5,669 bases of DNA, from NCBI GenBank assembly GCA_013041585.1, contig JABEVM010000213.1, positions 1 through 5,669 of the forward strand, read 5' to 3'. Below the pieces are notes generated by a model. That model was not told the DNA's origin, made no database searches, and saw nothing but the letters and a program-made list of their open reading frames with translations. Source of the DNA: Chlamydiota bacterium. GTDB taxonomy: Bacteria; Chlamydiota; Chlamydiia; Chlamydiales; Rhabdochlamydiaceae. The translations under genes were made by a program, and so were the position numbers. This document shows, in pieces, positions 1-5,669 of the stretch (position 1 is its first letter; the number at the start of each line of letters is the position of its first letter).

Positions 1-768
1 TTAACATCACCCTTGCTTGCAGAGACAACTTCTCGTGATAAGGATCCAAGCGTGGCGTTCGCAGAAATTGATGCCCAGTACCAAGCTGGAGAATATAAGA
101 ATTTTCTTGAAGCATTGCATACAAAATATTTGAATGACCGTGAGCAGGGAAAATTACAGGAATTTATCCAAGAAGTTAAAGCTGATTACAAAGATCCGAA
201 AGGGCTTGCTAAGCAAGTAGAAGCATTAGACCAGGAGCGTAATGGCAAACTTCGTGAAATCCTTAAACAAAATCCCGATGCTCCGATTTCCATCGTCATT
301 ACACAGCTTTTCTCTTCTGATACTTGTTCAACAGATGAAAAAGAAGTATGGGACTATTTGAATAACTTAGAAAAAGGATCTTTTGCTAATTCTACAGGTC
401 CTTTTGAAAAATCATTACAAGAAGTGCAGGAAGAATTTGCTTTAAAGAAATTGATGCTTCAATCCTCTTATTTATCTGGTGAAAAATCGAAAGAAGCCGT
501 CATGAACGAGCATGTTATTTTAGAAGAGGAAAAACTTCAGAAGATTTTAGCCCTTTGCCAAGGTTCTACAAATCCGATGGCAAAAAAGATCGTAGCGAAC
601 TCTTCCGACGTGTTCCCGAAATATGTTAAAGCAAAGATCAGTACAATGTACATTTTTTCTCTCATCCAAGGAGAAGTAGCTCCAAGAGATGAAGTGGAAA
701 AGAAAGTGAAAGATATCCTAGTTGAATATCGCGATAAAAAGCGTCAACTAATGACTGCAGCGCAATGA
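1..768 (+). CDS. Hypothetical helical protein, 5'-truncated by the window edge
   Basis: I do not recognise this protein. The frame is open from base 1 to a TGA at 766-768, giving at least 255 codons. The first possible start inside the window is a TTG at base 13, but no ribosome binding site precedes it, so the gene most likely begins upstream. Numbering from that TTG, the visible part is rich in Lys, Glu, Leu and Gln and looks mainly alpha-helical, with charged helical stretches at about residues 40-85, 130-180 and 225-245. No hydrophobic membrane segment or catalytic motif is visible. The first residues, reading LTSPLLAETT, could be the end of a signal peptide with cleavage after an Ala, but most of any such signal would lie outside the window, so this is speculation. 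The stop overlaps the rmuC start (ATGA), which indicates a shared transcript and perhaps a shared process, though RmuC partners of this type are not known to me. Confidence 0.8.
   Translation, partial: LTSPLLAETTSRDKDPSVAFAEIDAQYQAGEYKNFLEALHTKYLNDREQGKLQEFIQEVKADYKDPKGLAKQVEALDQERNGKLREILKQNPDAPISIVITQLFSSDTCSTDEKEVWDYLNNLEKGSFANSTGPFEKSLQEVQEEFALKKLMLQSSYLSGEKSKEAVMNEHVILEEEKLQKILALCQGSTNPMAKKIVANSSDVFPKYVKAKISTMYIFSLIQGEVAPRDEVEKKVKDILVEYRDKKRQLMTAAQ
765..768 (+). promoter_or_regulatory. ATGA stop/start overlap coupling the upstream gene to rmuC
   Basis: The rmuC ATG (765-767) shares bases with the TGA stop (766-768) of the preceding gene. The bases just upstream (gactgcagcgca) contain no purine-rich Shine-Dalgarno sequence. 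This arrangement is typical of termination-reinitiation, in which ribosomes finishing the first gene start the second. It supports the choice of this rmuC start and a common mRNA. Confidence 0.7.
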
Positions 769-2042
769 TATCTGGTTTTTCAGACCTCGGATTGCTTTTA
801 GGCCTATTTTGCGGAGTAGGCCTAACGTGGATTCTGCTACGGCCTATCTTAAAAGAAAGGAAAAGCATAGCGATTGCCCAAAAAATAGAGATCGATACCC
901 TTCGTGAAACCAATCACCTTTTAGAAAAGCAGCTTGCAAGTGTTGAATCGGAAAGGTTCAATGCAGATCTCCGTCTTCTCGAGCAAGAAAAGAACCTAGT
1001 GTCCCTTCAGCAAAAGCTTACCTTAGAATTTGAAAATCTCTCTCATCGGATCTTTCAAGAAAAATCTCTTCGTTTTCAGGAAGACTCCCAAAAGGGTCTT
1101 TCTCAGCTTCTTACTCCTCTTCGAGAAAAGATGGAGCATTTTCAAAAAAAAATCGAAGACACCCATTTACTAGATTTACAGCAGCATCTCCTTCTTAAGC
1201 ATGAAATGCAAAGCATTGTAGAGTCAAATGTGCTCATTTCTCATGAAGCAAACAAATTAGGGAAGGTTTTGCGCGGTGATGTAAAAGCGCAAGGGACGTG
1301 GGGAGAAGTAGTACTCGAGAAAGTTTTAGAAGCCTCAGGTCTTCGCGAAGGCCATGAATACGTTATCCAAGGCAAAGGGATTGATCTAAAAAGCTCTGAA
1401 GGATCCCGTCTTCAACCGGATGTAATTATTCAGCTTCCTGAAAATAAGCATATTGTCATTGACGCTAAGATGTCTTACATACACTATGATCGGTTTTGCA
1501 GCTCAGAGACGGAAGGCGAGAAAAAAGAGCATCTAAAAAAGCTTGTTGGTTCTTTTTATAGCCATGTAGATGATCTTTCAAGCAAAAACTATCAGAGCTT
1601 AGACTCTCTTAAAACTCCTGATTTTGTTCTGCTTTTTGTTCCGATTGAATCAGTTTTTTCTCTTGTCATGCAAGAAGAACAAGCTCTTTTTGATTACGCC
1701 TGGAAAAGATCAATTGTGGTTGTAAGTCCTGTGAATTTGATCGCTGTTTTACGAACAATCGATTCTTTATGGAAAATGGAAAGACAAAACCACAATGCGC
1801 AAAAAATTGCGGAGGAAGCGGGCAAGCTTTACGATAAATTTGCAGATCTTCTCCTAGATATCGTGAAACTTGGAGACCATCTTAGAAGAGCAGATGTGTC
1901 TTACCATGACGTAGTAAATAAGATCCAAGGCGGAAGAGGAAATCTTTTAAAAAGAATGGAAGACCTCAAAGCTTTGGGACTAAAGACAACAAGGCAGATC
2001 TCTGTCAAGGAGTTTGAAGAGGTTGGGAAGCTTCCGGAGTAA
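765..2042 (+). CDS. rmuC: DNA recombination protein RmuC
   Basis: RmuC-family protein of 425 residues, complete and of usual length for the family. RmuC was named in E. coli for its effect on inversions at short inverted repeats. The family is distantly related to PD-(D/E)XK nucleases, but its reaction is poorly defined. Residues 8-25 are a single hydrophobic N-terminal anchor. Residues 30-165 form a long charged coiled coil. The conserved domain follows: GTWGE at 177-181, PDVIIQLP at 218-225, VIDAK at 231-235 (candidate catalytic Asp and Lys), FVPIES at 291-296, SPVNLIAVLRTI at 321-332, and the NAQKIAEEAGKLYDKF block at 344-359, ending in GRGNLLKRMEDLKALG. These blocks match the order I know for RmuC. 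The protein is therefore expected at the inner membrane facing the cytoplasm. It starts in an ATGA overlap with the gene upstream. Its last 20 codons lie antisense to the NUDIX gene. No terminator hairpin is seen after the TAA. Confidence 0.95.
   Translation: MISGFSDLGLLLGLFCGVGLTWILLRPILKERKSIAIAQKIEIDTLRETNHLLEKQLASVESERFNADLRLLEQEKNLVSLQQKLTLEFENLSHRIFQEKSLRFQEDSQKGLSQLLTPLREKMEHFQKKIEDTHLLDLQQHLLLKHEMQSIVESNVLISHEANKLGKVLRGDVKAQGTWGEVVLEKVLEASGLREGHEYVIQGKGIDLKSSEGSRLQPDVIIQLPENKHIVIDAKMSYIHYDRFCSSETEGEKKEHLKKLVGSFYSHVDDLSSKNYQSLDSLKTPDFVLLFVPIESVFSLVMQEEQALFDYAWKRSIVVVSPVNLIAVLRTIDSLWKMERQNHNAQKIAEEAGKLYDKFADLLLDIVKLGDHLRRADVSYHDVVNKIQGGRGNLLKRMEDLKALGLKTTRQISVKEFEEVGKLPE
1980..2042. other. 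63-base tail-to-tail coding overlap of rmuC and the NUDIX gene
   Basis: The last 20 codons plus stop of rmuC and the last 20 codons plus stop of the NUDIX gene occupy the same 63 bases on opposite strands. Codon boundaries coincide. The rmuC leucine codon 406 (CTA, 1980-1982) is the reverse complement of the NUDIX TAG stop. The rmuC TAA stop (2040-2042) reads as a TTA leucine on the other strand. Recognisable NUDIX-domain sequence ends at about the start of the overlap, so the NUDIX part of it encodes only a non-conserved tail. Confidence 0.85.
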
Positions 2043-2585
2043 TCGTACTACGGACGCCTCTTCTGTATACTCTTTAATCCTATCTATCTGCACCCATTTA
2101 AGATCTAATGATTCTGAAGATATCGTATAGTTATCATGACTCGCAATGATGAGATACCTTGCGTCATAATGCAGATGCGCAGGTTCTTTACTATTTGCTT
2201 TGATCTCATGGATGTCATAGTCAAAAGGGATTTGAGAGGGGAGGTAAAGATCGTCTATTCCTGACTCTTCCTGAGCTTCTCTATATGCTACTTCATGCAG
2301 ATGTGGATTCCCATCAGCATGTCCACCTAACTGCACCCACATTTTTAGCTTAGCATGAAAGCTAAGAAGGATTTTCTTTCTATCTCGTGAAATCACAACT
2401 CCTGACGCTGTAACATGACCTGGAAGATGGGATCTATGTAAACAGTTTGGATGGTGTCTTACATACTCTGTAAAAGTCTCAATTGTTTCCAATTGCTCTC
2501 TAAAAGAAGAAAAAATTTCTTCTTCTTCTTTTGAAAAGAACATTTGTTGATGTGCTTGGGCCGCAGATAAAATAGGTTCTCTCAT
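1980..2585 (-). CDS. NUDIX hydrolase
   Basis: NUDIX hydrolase of 201 residues from the ATG chosen here. This superfamily uses a divalent cation to cleave nucleoside diphosphates linked to another moiety; the substrate cannot be read from the sequence. The NUDIX box lies at 88-110: G88, five residues, then P94 where the consensus has Glu, then R102-E103-A-Q-E106-E107-S-G-I, so the metal-binding REUxEExGU core is intact. Other marks are GHVTASGVVIS (56-66, first beta strand), MWVQLGGH (82-89), and a HLHYDARYL motif (137-145) followed by LKWV. My recollection is that GGHADGxP and HxHxDxR belong to one common cytoplasmic NUDIX subgroup. A GTG at 2592-2594 could start a protein three residues longer, but GGTGGAG just before the ATG favours the ATG. 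The gene lies 58 bases after the large orphan gene on the same strand and overlaps rmuC at its 3' end. Confidence 0.9.
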   Translation of the reverse strand: MREPILSAAQAHQQMFFSKEEEEIFSSFREQLETIETFTEYVRHHPNCLHRSHLPGHVTASGVVISRDRKKILLSFHAKLKMWVQLGGHADGNPHLHEVAYREAQEESGIDDLYLPSQIPFDYDIHEIKANSKEPAHLHYDARYLIIASHDNYTISSESLDLKWVQIDRIKEYTEEASVVRLLRKLPNLFKLLDRDLPCCL

Positions 2586-2588
2586 AGT

Positions 2589-2595
2589 CTCCACC
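2589..2595 (-). promoter_or_regulatory. Ribosome binding site deciding the NUDIX start
   Basis: On the minus strand GGTGGAG ends three bases before the ATG at 2583-2585. It includes the alternative GTG start (2592-2594), which has only an AGG directly abutting it. This favours the ATG, although the three-base spacing is short. Confidence 0.45.
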
Positions 2596-2608
2596 CTGAT
2601 TTAGGTAA

Positions 2609-2637
2609 AATATACATAAACCAAGGTAGGAAATAAA
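2609..2637 (-). promoter_or_regulatory. Possible weak promoter for the NUDIX gene
   Basis: In the 58-base gap between the large gene and the NUDIX gene, the minus strand carries TATATT (2609-2614, five of six matches to the -10 consensus). A poor TTTATT (2632-2637, three of six) sits 17 bases upstream. In DNA this AT-rich such matches arise by chance, and read-through from the large gene is an equal alternative. No terminator hairpin separates the two genes. Confidence 0.2.
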
Positions 2638-2643
2638 TAAGAT

Positions 2644-5595
2644 TTATCTTCGGTGATTTGGTTTATCCCCAACAAAGTCGCGCATGATGCTATGCACGAT
2701 TCCGTAGAGATAATTTCTAGGTTCTCCAATAAATCCAAGGGCCGGTTGGATTTTGGCTTTAATCATAGGTTGCACACGGCTTGCTATGGGGGATAGCCGT
2801 TTTGCCGGAAGACTGAAATTCCAAATCTTCGGAGCTCTTAGATTTTCTTTTAAGAGTTCTATCTCACCCAAAACTGTTCTGCATGCAGTAACTTGCTCTT
2901 TCATTTCTCGTAAAGAATCTTTGATTTCTTCATCGTTGTTTCTTTGACATTCTGTTACCACAGCCACTAGCTCTTGTCTTTTTTCTTCGAGCTTACGCAT
3001 GGTTTCTTCATACGCACGAGTATAGTCGACATTTAAGCGTGTGACAAGATTTTCATATTCAAGTTTATTGTTAGCGAAGTTTTCCTTTGTACTTGAAGCA
3101 AGCTTATTCAGAGCAGCAAGTAGCAGATCTTTATCTTCTTCTCTAGACATTTTTGCTATAGATGTAGCGATGAGATCCCTTCTTCGTGTAACTTGGTCGA
3201 ATAAAACAAAAGATGTTAACTTATGCTCTTTTTGCTTAAGAAATATAGAGACAGAAGGATCTGTAGGCACTAGTGTTTGTAGGATATCAAGATCTTTTCT
3301 CTGAACATGTGCACTGGTTAGCAGGTCTTGAAATTGAATTAAAGGTTCATCACTCAATTCTAATACTCCAAAAAGAAAGACAAGCGCTTGCCGAGTTGTT
3401 TCCATAACGCTTCCAATGGAAGTAACAGTAGGTGTTTCCATAGCTCTTTCGACTGAAATAGCTGCACTAGCATTCATAGTGATTCTAGCTGTGATGTTAC
3501 CTAAAGTGAGTAATGCCTGAGAAGTTTGTTCTTTTTTTACTAATAGAATTTTGAATTTTTCTTGGTTAGATTTAATTCCTAATATAGCCCGTTTAATAGG
3601 GTTTCCTTCTAGAATTTCTTTTATCCTGTTTTGATAACTATGCAAAAGACTTCTACTTGCAGGATTAAGATAAGCTGTTCTTTCTTGAACCATAGCTTGT
3701 TCAGTAAGCTCACTATCGAGATGGATAATTCTTTCAGGAAAGCCTAAAAGGGTTTGTGTTAATGTATTTAGAGTTACGGAAGATAATTCGTTGATTGTAT
3801 CAATCACATCTAAAATCATCCTTGTATCTTCTAGAAATGTTTGAGTACACTTTTTTAAAGCATCAACAAATTTAGGCATGATAAGGTTTGTTTTTGTAAC
3901 TTCCCCCTCAAGCTTTTCTTGGATTGTTCTGGTAATGACTACGTCTAAAAGTTGATCAACCTCTGTATCGAGTTGCCTCTTTACATTGCCTTTTTCTTCT
4001 TCTGAGACACGTCTTGCTGTGGTAATTGTGTCGTTAAATGCTTTAGTTACGTTGAAGGTTAGGTCAGTTAAAGGGGCTCTTCGCAAAAGGGTATCAATCG
4101 CGTTTGCAAGACTTGTGATTGTCGATTGGATCAACGGTTCTTCTCTGATAACAAAGTTGGAAATAAAAGAGGAAAAGGGACTGAAGCTTATGACCCGATC
4201 ATAAAGAGTAGATTTTTTCTTAAGCTCATCAGGGGAAGCTGCTCGGCTTTTCTCAAAGACTGTAAAAAGCAGCCTAACAACATTTTCTAAGTCTCGCTTT
4301 TGAATATCCGAAAGGGGTGGGGGAGTAAGCTTGATTTCCGCTGGCATAACACTGGGCTTACTCAAAGAGGTCCTAAGGTCTTTAAGTAAATTGCGAACGA
4401 CAGTATTTATTGCATGAGTAGAGGAATTTGTACGTTGATGTAAGAATTTGTCGAGAAGAGAGTTGTTTTTTAAAGTGCTTTGTATTCCGTATTGGAAAAG
4501 ATTATTTAGAATTTTTTCTGGAAGATAAAGAATCACACCAGTTAGTAGTGACAAGAGATTTGTAATAACAGAAATCACGATGTTGAGCTGGGATAAGTAC
4601 AGAGCAGGAGGTAGACGGAGGTGTTCGAGTTTCGTATGAATCACTTTGCTCAAACTTAAAGAAGGATTGTACCTACGGATAATTGCTTTTGTAAATGTAT
4701 GGTATAGTTCGGAAGAAGTGTAACCGCCATTTATATCCGGCGCAGTAACACCTTCTTTTATGAGTTCATCAAGTCTACCTCTTTTGTCATTTCTTACAAT
4801 ATCATCATATACACCATCTAGCACACTAAAGTATCTTTCTAAGTGTTTGATGATATCACTTTTAAGAAACTCGAAACGATCTTTTTCATTTTTCGCTAAA
4901 AATTCCTGCAGATCCTTTCCAATTTGATTTTTGAAATCATCAAAAAGATAGAAAACTATGGGTTGTAAAAAATAGAATGCGGTTTTGATGATTTCTTTAC
5001 CGGCGCTAAGTGTAAATCGATTGATTGAAAAGGGGAGAGAAGTGAGTTCATCAACTTTATTACAAAAAGCAAAATAGAGCCTTGTTTGCACCTCTTCAGA
5101 AGATACTTCTTGTTCTGTTCCTCTAGGAGTTATTCTTTTTGCATTGGCAGCTTCTAATAGAGCAAAATAGAATGAGTCATCATCTGGTTTAGAGCCGCAA
5201 AGGATCTCATAGATAATTTTCATAGAGACATAGTAACTCAAGTTAGCAACTAATTTATTTGCTTCATTAGGGAGAAGAGCAGCCTTATCAACTGCAGGTT
5301 GAGCAGGAGAAATTTCAGGTTTAAACGCATCGGTTGAGATAGGTCTAGGACTTGGACTTTTACTTGTAATGAGGGATAGGGGGTTGAAACCCATGACATT
5401 GAATTGATATTGTAAAAGCTGTCTTTGCGCTAATGAAAATATCGTTGTAGGATGGCGTAGGGTGGAAAAAAATGCCAAGGCATAAGAGTATGACTTTTTC
5501 TCGTCAGGCCGTAGAGCAGCTTGTCTTGGCGCTGCGAGTGTAGGTGCTGGGACTGCATCTCTAGGCCTTGCTGTTACACTTGAGCTTGCTGCCAT
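2644..5595 (-). CDS. Large orphan protein; candidate secreted or membrane-associated effector
   Basis: Complete 983-residue protein that I cannot assign to any family; no catalytic motif was recognised. An in-frame TAG (5626-5628) lies upstream and the ATG at 5595 is the first start after it, with AGAG about six bases before it. Residues 1-30 are disordered and low in acidic residues (9 Ala, 5 Pro, 5 Ser/Thr, 4 Arg, 1 Asp). A second Pro/Ser-rich linker spans about 78-105. Residues 328-359 are entirely uncharged and strongly hydrophobic, enough for one membrane pass or a short hairpin. A shorter hydrophobic patch is at 205-218. Most of the rest looks helical. Residues about 804-918 are highly charged with coiled-coil character, and the C-terminus is basic, ending PNHRR. 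The N-terminal composition resembles type III secretion signals, but that signal has no strict consensus, so effector status is inference. Short motif pairs hint at an old internal duplication. The NUDIX gene follows after 58 bases. The long open frame makes a real gene near certain. Confidence 0.9.
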   Translation of the reverse strand: MAASSSVTARPRDAVPAPTLAAPRQAALRPDEKKSYSYALAFFSTLRHPTTIFSLAQRQLLQYQFNVMGFNPLSLITSKSPSPRPISTDAFKPEISPAQPAVDKAALLPNEANKLVANLSYYVSMKIIYEILCGSKPDDDSFYFALLEAANAKRITPRGTEQEVSSEEVQTRLYFAFCNKVDELTSLPFSINRFTLSAGKEIIKTAFYFLQPIVFYLFDDFKNQIGKDLQEFLAKNEKDRFEFLKSDIIKHLERYFSVLDGVYDDIVRNDKRGRLDELIKEGVTAPDINGGYTSSELYHTFTKAIIRRYNPSLSLSKVIHTKLEHLRLPPALYLSQLNIVISVITNLLSLLTGVILYLPEKILNNLFQYGIQSTLKNNSLLDKFLHQRTNSSTHAINTVVRNLLKDLRTSLSKPSVMPAEIKLTPPPLSDIQKRDLENVVRLLFTVFEKSRAASPDELKKKSTLYDRVISFSPFSSFISNFVIREEPLIQSTITSLANAIDTLLRRAPLTDLTFNVTKAFNDTITTARRVSEEEKGNVKRQLDTEVDQLLDVVITRTIQEKLEGEVTKTNLIMPKFVDALKKCTQTFLEDTRMILDVIDTINELSSVTLNTLTQTLLGFPERIIHLDSELTEQAMVQERTAYLNPASRSLLHSYQNRIKEILEGNPIKRAILGIKSNQEKFKILLVKKEQTSQALLTLGNITARITMNASAAISVERAMETPTVTSIGSVMETTRQALVFLFGVLELSDEPLIQFQDLLTSAHVQRKDLDILQTLVPTDPSVSIFLKQKEHKLTSFVLFDQVTRRRDLIATSIAKMSREEDKDLLLAALNKLASSTKENFANNKLEYENLVTRLNVDYTRAYEETMRKLEEKRQELVAVVTECQRNNDEEIKDSLREMKEQVTACRTVLGEIELLKENLRAPKIWNFSLPAKRLSPIASRVQPMIKAKIQPALGFIGEPRNYLYGIVHSIMRDFVGDKPNHRR

Positions 5596-5630
5596 AATAT
5601 TCTCTAGGTAAATAGGTTTTTTTATCTAAA

Positions 5631-5659
5631 ATTTTCTATTGTTTTGTATTTTATTTCAA
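5631..5659 (-). promoter_or_regulatory. Possible promoter of the large orphan gene
   Basis: The 74 bases between the large gene's ATG and the right edge are very AT-rich. On the minus strand TTGAAA (5654-5659, five of six to the -35 consensus) is followed after 17 bases by GAAAAT (5631-5636, four of six to the -10). Transcription would start near 5624, giving a leader of about 29 bases. The -10 match is weak and the base composition makes chance matches likely. Confidence 0.28.
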
Positions 5660-5669
5660 TGTTTATAAA

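Noticed and set aside
13..15. TTG at base 13 as the true start of the first gene
   Set aside because: The frame stays open to base 1 and there is no Shine-Dalgarno sequence in the preceding 12 bases, so a start outside the window is more likely.
662..913. Minus-strand open frame of 83 codons across the upstream-gene/rmuC junction
   Set aside because: It lies antisense to two well-supported coding regions, matches nothing I know and has no ribosome binding site of note.
1967..1976. Palindrome CAAAGCTTTG just beyond the NUDIX stop, considered as a terminator
   Set aside because: It is a perfect palindrome with no loop, lies inside rmuC coding sequence and is not followed by a T-run on the minus strand at the right distance.
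2640..2653. Small dyad AAGATAAATCTT at the end of the large gene, considered as a terminator
   Set aside because: The stem is only four or five AT-rich pairs, includes the stop codon and has no adjacent run of T, so it is too weak to call.
2753..2947. Plus-strand open frame of 64 codons inside the large orphan gene
   Set aside because: It is a shadow of the minus-strand gene, and its Ser/Phe/Leu-rich composition is what antisense reading of a Lys/Glu-rich helix produces.
3041..3304. Plus-strand open frame of 87 codons inside the large orphan gene
   Set aside because: It is antisense to the coiled-coil region and has the same Ser/Leu-rich shadow composition.
3986..4204. Plus-strand open frame of 72 codons inside the large orphan gene
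   Set aside because: It is antisense to an intact gene with no independent support.

Overview
The window is a compact, AT-rich stretch (about 40% G+C by eye, not computed) of bacterial chromosome. It holds four protein-coding genes and almost no non-coding DNA. I see no tRNA, rRNA, CRISPR array, insertion sequence or phage gene. The lineage cannot be fixed from the sequence. Gene density, AT bias, one very large orphan protein with a disordered Ala/Pro/Ser/Thr-rich N-terminus, and the lack of a recognisable family for two of four genes would fit a host-associated bacterium, for example a chlamydia-related organism. That is a guess, not a demonstrated assignment.

Layout. Left half, plus strand: the 3' part of a helical protein of unknown function runs in from the left edge and ends in an ATGA overlap with rmuC. 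The two are therefore very probably one operon with coupled translation. rmuC is complete: an N-terminal membrane anchor, a coiled coil, then the RmuC nuclease-like domain.

Right half, minus strand: a 983-residue protein I cannot assign to a family is encoded from near the right edge leftward. After 58 bases it is followed by a NUDIX hydrolase gene in the same direction. The NUDIX gene runs tail-to-tail into rmuC. The two coding regions overlap by 63 bases, in exactly opposed codon register, and no terminator hairpin is visible between them.

Functionally, RmuC (genome maintenance) and the NUDIX enzyme (nucleotide-derivative hydrolysis) are ordinary housekeeping-type proteins. The item most worth attention is the 983-residue protein. 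Its N-terminus resembles a type III secretion signal in composition only. It has one long uncharged hydrophobic segment and a C-terminal coiled coil. It is a reasonable secreted-effector or membrane-associated candidate, but no catalytic motif was recognised. Nothing in the window amounts to a clearly new multi-gene system.
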